Origin: Erythrophleum ivorense | Taxonomy: Eukaryota; Streptophyta; Magnoliopsida; Fabales; Fabaceae | Assembly (NCBI GenBank): GCA_026724425.1 | Contig: JAIUCV010000282.1 | Location: 558,001-622,000, forward strand | Direction: 5' to 3' | DNA length: 64,000 bases | In this document: positions 12,051 to 23,771 of the stretch, in pieces | How positions within the stretch are numbered: position 1 is the stretch's first letter | Layout of the letters: every line of letters begins with the position of its first letter | Notes under the pieces: generated by a model | Database searches by the model: none | What the model was told of the DNA's origin: nothing | Seen by the model: only the letters and a program-made list of their open reading frames with translations | Program-made: the position numbers and the translations under genes

Positions 12051-12880
12051 TAAAAAGCTTAAAGGTCAGAAGTTTTTCAACCACCATTCTTCTTTGTAAT
12101 TGATTATGAAATATCCATGTTACTTAGACTTTTTTCAAACTAGTGTATATGCCACTTTCGATAATGTTTAGTGAATGACAAACACCTATGACTAGAAAGA
12201 GCAATAAAAGAAAATAAAGTTATGAATGCAATAAAAAAAGCTATAAACAAAACAATAAATTTTGAAAACTAAAGGTAAAAATATAAAGGATAAAATATAA
12301 ATGGTTGTATTTAATTAATCATATATGTTTTTAAAAGAAAATATACAACAAGTATTTATAAGTCTAAAACTAATTGTTAATCTCACTAAAACTATCTACC
12401 ACTTTTCTTAAATTTTTTGCCCATGTTAACAATAGTATAAAATCATGGTCAACAATTTGAATGTTAATTTAGGTTATGTCAATTAAGGTGAAGATTAAAA
12501 ATAATATTTCTACCGGTTACTTCTCTGCTTCATGAATTGACCATATCAACTATATCTCCATAATTAGAGGAGTGGGCCATTAGGCATATTATGCACCCTC
12601 TTTAACTTGGTTAACTCACAAATTTCTCTTGTTTCTAATTGATCTGATTAACTACCTTAAAAATATTTTGCAAACCTTATCCTTAAATTGTGGGAAGATA
12701 GTTAGATAGTTAAAAACAGTTTAAAATCAATTGAATATTCTCTTTTTTTTTAGTAGCATGTTATTAGGCTACTTTTTTCTTAGATATTTCAAAAGTTTCA
12801 ATAAATTAAATACATGGCTTGCAATTATTATAACCTAAAAAGTCTAATTTAACTCACTTGTTTAGCAAATATCTTCCAAT
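12051..12880. other. AT-rich region, no gene recognised
   Basis: This lies between the gag start of the Tat element and a LINE fragment. It should contain the 5' leader and LTR of the Tat element, but I could not find a clear primer-binding site or LTR ends. Coding potential is not visible on either strand. Confidence 0.5.
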
Positions 12881-13390
12881 AATTTAACTTAAATCATAAG
12901 TGTGAAATTTAATCCGACCCATTTATTTTTTTGGTACTAACAAAACCTATGAAAGCCATACTCAAAAGAGGATGTGGAAGGTACAGGGAACAATGCCAGT
13001 GCTGGACGTATGTAGGGGGTTTCTTTGTAGTCTCATTTTCCACTATGAGGATTTCCTCCATGGATGAAGAAGGGCCATGGATGATAATGGACCGTTACTT
13101 TGCTAGTTCAGAGATGGAGACCCAATTTAATCCTTTTGTGCTAATGAAGTTTCGGTGTTGAAACAGTCCCTATAGTGCTGCCTACTGTTGGCTAGATGGC
13201 CCTTATGGTAAAATGTTGAGTTTTGGACTCAGTAGGAATGGGCCAAATTTTGTACTAAGGAACCCTTTTGTTGCGCTACAGAATTTGGGAATGGACCAAA
13301 CAAAGACCACTGACAATTCAGTTAATGAGTTACCAATTGACTCCGTGGATGTTTTCGATAATGCTGCATCGAATCCTGTAATGAATTAAC
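12881..13390 (+). pseudogene. LINE ORF1 (DUF4283) remnant
   Basis: The + strand holds MDEEGPWMIMDRY, followed after a frameshift by LVQRWRPN. EGPW...DHYL followed by Q.W.P.F is the signature of the DUF4283 domain found in ORF1 of plant L1-type LINEs. The preceding bases, in a third frame, resemble the domain's strand FLCSLIFHYEDFLH. The rest to 13390 has a base composition unlike the flanking AT-rich DNA but no zinc knuckle or endonuclease. It is an isolated fragment about 0.5 kb long with at least two frameshifts. Confidence 0.65.
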
Positions 13391-13689
13391 ACGCTGACCT
13401 TAGCGTTCTTGCAACATGAGAGTTGAATTGAATGAGACACTTTAAATAAGGGATAAATCAAACTATGAATGAAATTCTATAATGTGACATAATTTTTTAT
13501 ATAACGAGTGAGATACAATTCAAACGTATTATTTTGTGTCTCCAGTATTTTGAATTAACACTAAACATCTTTAATATTTTTTGACATTTAGTAATAGTGT
13601 ACTAAACAATTTTCACAAGTGAGAATTACTAGTTTGACGATGTTTCTAAACTTTTCAACTAAATAGACATAATTATTATGGTCTGGATC

Positions 13690-13875
13690 GTAAATTTGAC
13701 TTTTGTCATTTTTAAAATTTGAAAGCTACCTAACTTAATCGAGTTTAAGTTGGATATACTACGTTACTTATTTGTCCTTCACTTACATGGCAATTGGCGT
13801 GGGTTTAGAAATATGATTAGTGAGAATGTAATTTTTTTAATATTATTAAAATTATTTAGTTTGCTCAAAATAATT
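13690..13875. repeat. Dispersed repeat shared with 23600-23775
   Basis: Bases around 13745-13870 match 23650-23770 in the same orientation, including ACTTATTTGTCCTTCACTTA and TGGGTTTAGAAAT, then ATTATTAAAATTATT. Identity is high over about 120 bp. The second copy lies immediately upstream of the copia-1 5' LTR. Family and borders are unknown. Confidence 0.6.
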
Positions 13876-14960
13876 TCAAGTATATTCACATTCATCTATT
13901 TGGTTGGTTTAGGGTTTATAGGGTGACTCCACTTTTTATAATAGTAATAATAGTGGTAATAATAAAGATATGGCAATATGATGGTAGTCCAAGTGGTCGA
14001 AGCAACAAATGACAATGAAAATGATAATAATAATGAATAAGAGAGAGTTAAAGTTATAATTTTTTAAGTATTATTTTTTTTCAGAAAATTTTAGAAGCTT
14101 TACATCAATCAGATATATTTAGAGGAGATTTCTTTTTTTTTAATTTTACATAAAAATGTTAGTTATTTTTTATTATACTTTGATTTTAACTTTTAAATCT
14201 TTCATGAAGTTTGATGCAAGAATATATTATGAGGAATATTTTACAACGTTAGTCATCAATGTTATAAGTTTAAATTAGTATTAAAAAGGTAATATTTATG
14301 GAAGTTAGTCTCTTTTTTTTTTTACAATGAGAACTCTATTTTAATTTTTAATTATCAAATGAGAATGTTACAATTATTTAATAAAAAAATTAACTTCTAA
14401 TGGTTACCAACAAATAACCTTTTTAAAATTGACATAATAAAGAAACTCAATTTTTAATTTTTAAGAAATACGGTAAATTCAAATATTTCAATACAAAATG
14501 TAAAATTGAGAAATGTAAATTCTTTTTGTTAGGATTTATTTTTTGGGGGGGATTATGTAGCGATGAAATTAAAATAATAGTAGGTGATGGGGGACCCACA
14601 TGCCTAAAAGGCAAAATCACAATATTGAAGATAAGATCTCCTCAGCACGTGACTTTGAGCACTGAAAAGAATAATTTTTTTTTTCTTTTTCTCTTTCCAA
14701 ATTAAAAGAAATGGTTTTCGTCTAGTCAATTCATCTTCATGTCAATGTCAATATTAAACTCAATACCACCAAGTTTTGTCATCGAGTTGTTGAAAAAAAA
14801 CAAAAAAAGAAAGAAAGACGTGGGAAACACGTTAATAATGTCATCAAATTCCTTAAAAATATCGTACATGCATGTAATATTTTTGACAAATATGAATTTG
14901 ACTAAAAAAATTTGAATAGCAAATGACTCAAAATCTTGAAAATATTAGTATACTGTGAGT
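13876..14960. other. AT-rich intergenic DNA
   Basis: No coding signal is visible. A G-box-like CACGTG core occurs at about 14646. Several A and T runs, a TAATAATAG-rich stretch near 13940 and short homopolymers are present. I cannot assign a function. Confidence 0.5.
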
Positions 14961-14969
14961 GGAGATTTT

Positions 14970-15940
14970 TTGCCCTGCACATAGTGCAGAACACGGAATT
15001 GTGCATTGTATGCACAGCTCTTTTTTTTAATTTTTTTTTTTAAATGTAACTAGATCCTCATATCATGAAGATCTACAATATTTCATCAGCATATTGCCTT
15101 GTTTAGTAAGATTTGTGAAAAAAAAAAAAAACTCAAAATAAAACTACTAATAAAAACTATTATACAGGGTGTATATATTTTTTTCAAACCAACTAAGAAG
15201 CATATAAAATATTACAAATCTAGCCACTTGAGACTAAGCTAAATGATAAGGCATCAATTGGTAAGAGGGGAATGGGAATATGGGTACTATCAAATTAAGA
15301 AGAGTTATGCGCAGAGGATCTCCTCCATTCATATACTCTCACTGTCTCTTAAAACTAAGATACTTAAACGATATAATATAACACTAGTGATATTTTATGC
15401 CATTCAAAAATTGTAAAAGTCTCACCACTATAAAATTTTTACTTTATTAATTTTTATGAATTACAAATTATTTTTTTTATAATAACCTTCAACTGTAACA
15501 AATATAAATTTGTTCAATGCTTTTGATATCTTATACCATAAGGATTCAAATTGATAAGAAACATAAAATAGTAACGTATACCTAAAATAGAAAAAAAAAA
15601 TATATAGGAAATATCTATTATATTTTTGTAATTATTATTTTATAATTTTTTTAAAAAATATATAAAAATATTTTTTATCCATAAAATCACATTTCTTTTT
15701 TATATTTTTATTTCTATTTTTAACTTTTTTATATACTGATCCAAACATTAAGCTGAAATATTGTGATAAACTTAAACTAGCTGGTGCACTGAAAACCAAA
15801 AGCATTTTGACAATTGTAATATGAAAATTGGAGAAGCGAACACCGAAAAGACCCACATGATATTTAATAGAATACTCTGGCCCCCTAACAACCATTATGT
15901 TGTCGTTTATTGATTGTAAATTCCACACTCTCTTTAATTT
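14970..15940 (+). repeat. Duplicated block, copy A part 1 (pairs with 41440-42740)
   Basis: The order of matching words is the same as at 41440-42740: CTAGATCC, GATCTACA, GAGTTATGC, AGGATCTCC, CAAGATACT-like, ACGATATAA, AAAAGTCTCACC-like, AACATATGAAAATTGGAG-like, CCGAAAAGACCC, ATGATATTTAAT, CTCTGGCC and TTATGTTGTCGTTTAT. Copy A lacks the 501-bp hAT-type MITE of copy B and shows the empty site near 15391-15405. There is no convincing gene. The small - strand frame at 15635-15928 is an AT-rich chance frame. Confidence 0.8.
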
Positions 15941-17275
15941 TTATCACCGGAAGATAAAAATAAAATACAATTGAATGAAGTGTAATTAGTATGATAGAAA
16001 AAAAAAAGAAAATAACTTTCTATAATTAATTTGGTAGAATGAAAAATAAATGGTGATAAATGATTAAAATATTTTTAAATTAAAAAATAGGAAGAAAAAA
16101 TGACAAAATTAGTTTTTTGGATAAAAAAGTAGGTATACTATTTTAATTATTTCTTTTCAACATATAATAACTCAAAGAAAAAGAGAATAAGAATATTAAT
16201 AATAAATAAATACATAAATAATAAAAAATGATAAAAATTTTTTAAATATATTATTAGTGCTAACTAAATTATCTTAGAGTTAAAAATAATAATTATTAAT
16301 TTTAATTAAATTTCTAAAATTTAAAAATTATTTGTTATATTCACTTGAATATTTATTTTATATTCACTAAGATTCTTTTATGTTTCAAAATCTTCAACTA
16401 AAATAGGTATTTTACCAAAATAAAATCTCAACAATAAAGAGAGATGACCCAGGCAAATGTAAAACGTGGATCCCATCAATGTTCCATTTCATGTCTGCCA
16501 CTATGATGTGTCCAAACTTAAATTTATTTTACTACGTACATAAATTTAAACTAAAGCTCATGAATTAAAATTAAATTTTTAAAAAATATTTTAAAAGATA
16601 CATTTCTCACATCAAATTGATGAATGTTTTAAAAAATTAAGCACTAATTTTAAAATTTAAGTCCAAATAATTAATATTAAAATATGCTTTTGTAAGCATT
16701 CATTCATTTAAATATTCAAGATTAGTAAATATGCTGTTTTATCTATGCTAACTTCTTTTTTTAAAAAAATTCTAAAATCGGTTAAATTATAATTTTCAAC
16801 TAAGATGTTGGCTGGGAACAACTCGATGATTCCATATATGTAATTCCCCAAAATATGAGCGTTTATGAGGTGACGAAAACAATGTGTCAATGTTTCTTCA
16901 TAACATCGAGTTTCGCGGAAAAGCATATAACTTTCAGACATATACCGGTGAATATAAAGTTAAATATAAAAATGGAAATAAAAATATATAATTTTAAAAA
17001 TAAAAAATACTTTTAATATTTTTATTTTTAATAATTAAATAATAAAATTAATAAAATAGTATTAAGTAATAATGAAATAATAATTATAAGAATAGGGGGC
17101 AAAATGGATATTTTAGCATTTTGGCTCCAATACTGATCCTTCTCACGCCCTCAAGTACGGGTAAGTGTACAGTAACTCACTTGCCTATTCCTTCTCCAAA
17201 TCTGCCAAGCAAACGCGTCTAGGGTTAAGATCAGTTTCTCTTTCACTTTCTAGGAATCTACCAAAAGGGGCGTTC
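15941..17275. other. Insertion in copy A relative to copy B, unidentified
   Basis: Copy B passes directly from CACTCTCTCTCATGTTCTTAA-like sequence (42735-42755) to the ATTATCTTTT block. In copy A the equivalent two points are about 15935 and 17280, so about 1.3 kb is extra. It is AT-rich, has no transposase or polyprotein that I recognise, and has no clear terminal inverted repeats. A GC-richer patch at 17130-17250 stands out but has no recognised motif. Confidence 0.45.
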
Positions 17276-18262
17276 TACTATTTTTCATGTTCATAATATA
17301 TTTACTTTTATTATCTTTTACTTTTTGTGAAAAAAAGAAATTATAAGTGAAAGGGAGGGAGACAAGATGTTTATGGTCATTACAATTTTGTTATGTTTCT
17401 ATGCAAAAGGGGGGAAAATATTTACTCTTGTTCTAAAATTTTGCAAAAATATCTTTTCTTACTAATTAAAGAAAAATTTTACTAACAAAAAGTAGTTTAA
17501 ATTCCTCTTCCCTTTTCTGAAAAATAAGTAAATTACATAGCTATTCTTTTTTATTGTAAAAATATACATTCAAAAATAATATTGATTTATTTTATTAAAA
17601 ATATAAATTAAATTTTTATTTTAATGTTGTTTATTTTATGTTAAAAACTATAAATTTAATTTATTTTAAGTTTGAAAAATTAATTATTTTTATATTGGTC
17701 AAATATATATTTAATTTTTTTTTATATTATACAAATAACATTTATAAAGATATTTTAGTCAAAATATAAGTAATTATAGTTAGAGGTTGCAAAATTTTCC
17801 TAAATTACGAGATCTGGGATAAGGATTACTCCAATTGGAGAGTAGCATTGGGAGATTTCTTTCCCTACGATGACGATGTTGTAGAGAAAATTTATCTGAG
17901 GATAATATGGGGACAAAGTGAGGAATATGCTCTATCCTCGTCAATTTTACATAAATATCTTTGAAATTTATATATATAAGTATTATTGACTTTTATTCTT
18001 TTTAATCATTTCACTTTTTATTTATATTTATAATAATTTTTTTACAAAATCAATCTAAGTATCTAACCTTTAAACTAAACCTCAGTCCTTCACTCCTTCT
18101 CTCTCATTTCTTGAATTCAAGCTTTTATTATTTTTTTTAACCTTTGAGTTTTAAATTTGAACCTTTTGTCAATTGTATAAATTTTTTCTATTTTATTGAA
18201 TATTATTTTTGTTTTGTTGTTTTTATTTAGATTTCAGGATTCCACAAGGACTCGGGAAACAA
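17276..18262 (+). repeat. Duplicated block, copy A part 2 (pairs with 42745-43745)
   Basis: Collinear with copy B: GTGAAAAAAAGAAATT, GTCATTACAATT.TGTTATG, TTTCTATGCAA, CTTACTAATTAAAGA, AAAGTAGTTTAAATT, TTTATGTTAAAAA, TTAATTTATTT, CTCACTCCTTCT and CAATTGTATAAATT. The match ends near 18262, just before a small GC-richer segment. No gene is visible in either copy. Confidence 0.8.
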
Positions 18263-19214
18263 GGATAGAGGAAAATTCTCCCATGGTGTTGTGGGTAAAT
18301 AGCCACGAAATTTTCAAACTTGTGGGAGTTTAAAGAGGCCAGCGAAGGGTGGTTTGCTACTTGGAAGAGCAAGACGCCAATGGCTATGGGTTCATGGATG
18401 AAGATGAATTCAATTGACCTCGAGCAGTTGCAGATAACCATTTTGAACATGAAAATCACACAATTTTTAATTATTTTTTAGGGTATCCAAATAAGAATGT
18501 GGCAACTTTTATTCATATGATTTTTAACTCCTTTATAAATCTCAAAGTTTTAACTTATATGGATTAATTAGTCATTACACTTTGGCACCAACAAATGGTT
18601 TCTCGGATAAAATAAAATAAATATAAATATGGGCTATTTGGTGTGAATTTTCATTTATGTCATTATAATTATTATTTAATAATATATATTTATTTTATTA
18701 GTTTTTAAAGTAAATATATAATATTTATTTTCTATTTATAAAATTATATTCTTTTTTCATTTCATTTTTTTTTATTTTTAATAATTATATATACTAAGCA
18801 ACTCTTTAATCACTTTTGTGAAAGATAAATAAAATTATGTTATGGAGAATTCATGTTATTAGGACAGACTTCTATATTGTTGAATTACTCTGAGATTTGT
18901 GTAGATAGAAACAAAAAAAAGTGTTTTATATAAATTTTAAAAAATTAACTATAAAAATTTTAAATAATAAAAAAATAAAAATTATTTAATAATAATAATA
19001 CTATAAAAGATATTATTAAAAAAATCCCTTTGCTTTTGAATTCCAAACCACCCATTCCTACCTTGACGTGACATTTTATAACACTACCAACTCATCCACA
19101 ACTTTCCACACAACTTTATATCATCTAATAATATAGCATGGCTTAAAAAATAAAAAATTCGCTACTTGGTTCATCTTCTCCGTCTCCTCTTCTTGGTGGG
19201 GCGGCTGCCAGTTC
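18263..19214. other. Intergenic, unidentified GC-richer patch then AT-rich DNA
   Basis: The patch 18235-18440 has fewer A/T runs than its surroundings and short frames on both strands (for example DANGYGFMDEDEF on +). None reaches a recognisable domain. It might be a gene fragment. The rest to 19214 is AT-rich with homopolymers. Confidence 0.4.
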
Positions 19215-19697
19215 AATAAACCTTGCTTGGCCTTGGCTTTGGTATTACTCTATTTCGCACAATCTCTGGGTCTAACCCAAAATGAGACACACGCCCTCAC
19301 ACAATTCTCACTTCCTTCCCTTAATCTCCGAGGTCCTCTTGATTCTCTGTCCCCATTAAGCTACTTGCGCCTCCTTGACCTCCATGATAATGGCGTAAAC
19401 GGTGGCGTTGCGCCTCTCTCTAACTGCAGCAGTGCCCTGAAGCTCCTTTATCTCTTTGGTGAGATACCGCCGGAGATAGCTTCACTCTCGCGTCTACTCA
19501 TGCTCGACCTCTCCCTGACACAAACATCAGAGGCCAATAATGAGCTTTTCTCTCTGATTCTACAGTCATTCTCAAGGAGCTTAGCATGTCCAACAACGAG
19601 GCTTACCCCATGGAATGTTGAAGAAATATACAGGTCGCCATCCGACAACTACACTTTTTACATCATCCCCAATATCGTTCCGGCCATATTAAATTAA
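19215..19697 (+). pseudogene. Broken LRR receptor-like kinase fragment, PXC1-like
   Basis: A 156-codon frame from 19227 starts with a signal-peptide-like segment (ALALVLLYFAQSLGLTQNE), then THALTQF. It jumps to leucine-rich repeats SLPSLNLRGPLDSLSPLSY, LRLLDLHDNGVNGGVAPLSN, then GEIPPEIASLSRLLMLDLS. In PXC1-type kinases (At2g36570 family) a stretch of roughly 35 residues lies between ALTQF and the first repeat, and a segment precedes GEIPP. Both are missing here. After about residue 95 the frame no longer resembles the family. No transmembrane helix or kinase domain follows before the stop at 19697. In those kinases the whole protein exceeds 600 residues. I read it as a rearranged, non-functional gene piece. 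Its base composition is unlike its surroundings. Confidence 0.72.
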
Positions 19698-19839
19698 ATA
19701 AAAACTTGAACTAATTAGTGAAGAGAGATCTAATACTTGGGATGGTGGTGACCTGGCTCGTCTGTTTCTTCTCTTAGAACAATCACAATCCTTCGAACAG
19801 GAAGCCGTACAATTTATTATTATTATTATTTAATCTTTA

Positions 19840-20375
19840 ATGGAAGTTTACCGTTAAAAATGAATAAAATCGAATCGAACTATTTAAATTAAATTAAACC
19901 AAATTAAATTCATTAAAATTTATTAACAAATAGTTTGGTAATCCAAATTCGATTAATATGATTTGGTTATCTATTCATGACATATTTGATTCGATTAATC
20001 GACAAGTTATTTATATTATTTTAATATAAAATATTATTTTTATTTTATTTTTTTATTTTTTAAAAATTTTTGTCAATTTAAATATTTTTTAGATCATAAA
20101 AAAATAAATTATAAATATATTATTATTAATTAAAATTTAATAAGATGTATGATATTAAAAATTAAATTTTATACATTGTAAAGAATAAAATTTAAACAAA
20201 ATATTTTTTATCAAAAAAATTAAATCAAATCAAAATAAACTAAATAAAAATTAAATTAAGTCGATTAAAATTTAAAACTAAAAAAATTCAAAAAAATTAC
20301 AGAACCCACCAAATTAATACAATTTAATTTTAATTTAAAATCCAGTCAAATCAAACCTATAATCACCCAAATCTA
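19840..20375. mobile_element. MITE-like AT-rich element (family shared with 48070-48640)
   Basis: The ends are rich in AATCGAA and CAAATCAAA words in opposite orientation, and the middle shares ATTATTTATATTATTTTA, GATGTATGATATTA-like and TTAAATTTTA.ACATT words with 48070-48640. The copy near the AAE gene has clearer ends. There is no coding content. The terminal repeats are too decayed to fix exact borders or the target duplication. Confidence 0.5.
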
Positions 20376-20859
20376 CCGCATAGCAAGGGAGCTACGCAAC
20401 AAAAAGTGTATTTATGTGGGGGTCATGGTGGGCAGTTGTCAAAAGGCAGAGGCTCAAAAGGGTAGTTAGGTTCAGCTAACCATAGCTATCTGACGTAACA
20501 GCGATCATACTGCGAGGACGATCTTCCTGTGGCACTGTCTTTCAAGTTATTTCCATTCTACAACGGCTTGATTGGTTTGTCCAGCGAAAATGACAAAAGA
20601 ATTGAAAAGTTGGATACAATTTTACTTTTGTCTTTATAATTATTATTTAATATTATTTATTAATTATTAAAAATAAAAATATTAGAGATATTTTTATTTA
20701 AAAAATTATTTTTATATTTATATTTATATTTTTAACTTTTTGCAAACAAATCGTAAGTCGTGTAAGTTGTAGTCATCATGGCTGGGCTCCTTCCTTTCCT
20801 GGTGGGTGGTGGTAAGTTGTGGATAAGTAAACAAGAGATGGTGAAGATGAAAGAAGCAG

Positions 20860-20896
<37 letters not shown>

Positions 20897-21165
20897 TACA
20901 TTATTTGTTGAATGTGTAAAGCTACGTGACAAATTGTGAATGAGTTGGCGGTCATATAATGTCACATCAGCACAGACTTGATAGCATTTTGGACCTGGAT
21001 CTTCTGCAGTGAAAATTTCGTAAAGTGCCTGTGCAGTGAAATTTTGTGAGGTGAAATAAAATCAAAAAGATAAAAAATAAAAAATAAAAAAACAAAAAAA
21101 AATATTTAAGAGACACTGCAGACGCACTTTACAGCCCACTCACTGCAAGTGATCCGATTTCTCTT
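20376..21165. other. Intergenic DNA
   Basis: No gene seen. The stretch 20400-20600 is GC-richer, without a recognisable product. An AT dinucleotide tract is listed separately. Confidence 0.45.
20864..20891. repeat. (AT)n microsatellite
   Basis: A run of about 13 or 14 AT dinucleotides directly follows GTGA. Similar shorter AT tracts occur near 38886, 44447, 59930 and 61148. Confidence 0.9.
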
Positions 21166-21167
21166 TT

Positions 21168-21456
21168 TAATGGGTCCGATTTCTCTGCACTTTTAAACAT
21201 ACATTTCTTTAAAAAATGATATGAACTGTTTAGATTTAGTTTAGACAATTTAGATTTTAATTTTTTTTATTTAAAATATTATGTTTTAAAAAATTATTCA
21301 GTTAATAAATTAATTTTATCTCATATTTTATTTTTTAAAATAATAAAAATATTTAAATTTTTAAAAAAATTAAAAATAAATCTGAATCGTCTAGATCTGA
21401 TTTACACGATCCAAATCAGAAGTGCACAAGCGAAGTGCAGGGAATTGGTTTCGTCT
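21168..21456. mobile_element. MITE with long imperfect terminal inverted repeats
   Basis: The left end (GATTTCTCTGCACTT, then GATTTAGTTTAGACAATTTA) matches the complement of the right end (AATTCCCTGCACTT, then CAGATCTAGACGATTCAGAT) over roughly 75 bp. The centre is AT-rich and non-coding. A related element may lie at 46145-46440. The short target duplication is not clear. Confidence 0.55.
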
Positions 21457-21779
21457 TCCTATCTTTAATGGCAAGGATTTTTTTTTTGGATATATTGAAA
21501 TTATGAGGACTAAATTACAACAAATTAAAGTATGAGAATTAAATTAAAAAATTTGATAAAACCATATGGACCAAAGACAGAGTCTAACCTAAATTTAATA
21601 ATCGAAAAAATTTGGATCCTCTAACAAGATTCTTCGAAAAATTCATGAAAGTTTTGGAAAGAGATAATCAAACTCATGTGTAAACCTATATTAACCTCAA
21701 AAAAAAAAAGATAAACTTTACTGATTCAGCGATCGAGGCTACGCATAGTATTTTTTTTTTAACAAGTTATTATAAATTT

Positions 21780-22740
21780 TTTTTAAGAACTACACAGAAA
21801 CCCAGTACATAATAGAAAGAGCCAATTGGCTTTTAAAAAAAAATTACTCTATCATTTTTATAGAATATTTAAATTACTTAGTTATTTCTTTCCTTTAAAA
21901 TATATACAATATTAATAATATTAATTTTTTAAAAAATGATAATTTTTATTAAAATATTATTAACTTATTAAACAATAAATTTTTTGATAAACTCAATGTA
22001 TTACGTTAATTTGAAATTTTCACTCTTAAATAAGTAAATAAAAAATAAAAAAAATTATAACATAATAAATTAATGAGATAAACTTAAACAAAAATAAATT
22101 AATTCACCGTTCCTTACGTTGTACGGTTACACCACGTAGCCTTCCATATCGTGGCAACCCTATCCAATATTTTACATAACCATTGCCTTTGCCTCCTTTC
22201 ATTTTTCAACGTCAAATTTATAAACAAAGGTCTATTTATATTAGTTATTTACAAGGAGAAAACCAATGAAAATGCCAACTATAACTTGAGTACGTAACCT
22301 CTGCCAACGTCACACCCATATGCAACCCGATCTTTATATATGTTTTAACCATTTTTCATATTATACTTTTGAAAAATTACAGATCACAATTTTAATTTAA
22401 AAATACTTATATTAAAAGAATTTAAATTTTAAAATTATTTTAAAGAACTCTAAGACTAAAAATTTAAGTTGTCAAAAAAATTATAATTTATGACCCATTA
22501 AAAATTTTAGTCCAATTTTTTTAAAAAAATAATTTTAAAAGTTAAAATTCTTGATATGTATTCAAATTAAAATGTTGACTTGTAATTTTTCTTTAGACTT
22601 CTACATTGACGTGGACAGATGCACTAGCGTACATTGTTCCTTCCCATTTCTCTTACTCTTCTTTATCTAATACGTCACTTTCAGAATAATTTAGATATAT
22701 TTACAATATTATATCTTAACCCACCTAGTCATCACTTTCG
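21780..22740 (+). repeat. Duplicated block, copy A part 3 (AAE upstream region)
   Basis: Pairs in order with copy B: CCCAGTACATAATAGAAAGA with 45825-45850; ATATTATTAACTTA and TATTACGTTAATTT with 46005-46070; TTAGTTATTTAC and AAAATGCCAACTATAAC with 47215-47260; then TTGTTCCTTC, CTCTTC.TTATCTA, TTTCAG..CAATTTA-like and GTCA.CACTTT with 48838-48982. The match stops at about 22740, some 60 bp before the position equivalent to the AAE start codon. No AAE coding sequence follows. Copy A lacks the foldback element and the MITE found in copy B. Confidence 0.75.
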
Positions 22741-23249
22741 CTCTCTCCCCTTCAATCTTTAATTGAGTGTTGGGTAGTTTGAGCAAGTCTTTGTTGTATT
22801 TAATATTGTTTTATTGCAAGTTAAATATAAAAATGAATATGAAACACATAAAACATTATAAAAAATTTTTAAACATGCAATAAAATAGTAAGACATTAGT
22901 GAGGGAAAATAATGACAAAATAAGGAAGGATTAGCAAAGGTAAAAAGCAAGGGAACTGAGAAGGTTTAGTGAGGAAGGACAACGAGGGAAAATAGTGAAA
23001 GAATTGAGAGGGAATAGCAAGGAAAAAATAGTAAGGGACTAGCGTTGGAAATATGAGGCAAATTAGTGAGGAACATTTTTCCTTATTTCTCGCTAATTGC
23101 TGAGGTAATTGGAAAAAATGATCTCATTCTACGATAGAAGTTGGCGAGGGACTTTTCCTACTATTCCCTTACTAGATCCTCATTGAGGCCGTATAACAAT
23201 GGAGTAACGAGTAAATTTTTCCTCTTTAAATTCTATTTTTCTTGTAGTG
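22741..23249. mobile_element. CACTA-type DNA transposon end (fragment)
   Basis: The right terminus is TTTTTCTTGTAGTG (about 23236-23249), the complement of the CACTACAAGAAAAA end of plant En/Spm elements. Inside it, the motif AG(C/T)GAGGGA and variants (AGTGAGGGA, AACGAGGGA, GAGAGGGA, GGCGAGGGA) recurs about every 15-30 bp from 22900 to 23150, as in CACTA subterminal regions. No left terminus and no transposase were found, so it is a truncated end. It lies directly at the break point of the AAE upstream duplicate. Confidence 0.65.
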
Positions 23250-23771
23250 CACCAACATTTAGAGAAAATAGTCACATGAATATTAAAGCAATGAAAAGTT
23301 CTTGAATGTCTGTTTTACTCACATCTTGAATATTTTTACAGTATTCCAAAGCAATTATTGGGATTATCTACTTTGAAATGTCAGCTCAGTCTTAGTAACA
23401 AATAATCGCCAACGTACAATAATGAATCTGGTAAGATAACTGATTCTAGAGATGATGAATGTTACTAAGAGTCCTCTATGAATTAAGTCTCATTTTCCTT
23501 TTATAGCTAGGGATCCATATTAGTTGTTGTCAAATTCCTCAGGTTTATGTGAGGTTACCTTAGTACTAGGTTCCTAACAATATAGGTTGGACCATTTCAG
23601 GCCTATAAGGATATTAAGCACGTGAAGTTCCCATAATAAAAACCTATGTGGTTTAGTCAGATATACTGTGTTACTTATTTGTCCTTCACTTATAGGACAG
23701 TTGATATGGGTTTAGAAATGTGACTCTTGAGAATTATAATTTTTAGAAATATTATTAAAATTATTCAATTC
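23250..23771. other. Intergenic DNA between CACTA end and copia-1
   Basis: It is non-coding. The last 170 bp are the second copy of the dispersed repeat at 13690-13875. No regulatory element was recognised. Confidence 0.5.

Noticed and set aside
18223..18459. Short gene around DANGYGFMDEDEF, possible EF-hand
   Set aside because: The acidic run is too short and lacks the 12-residue loop pattern. Frames break on both sides.
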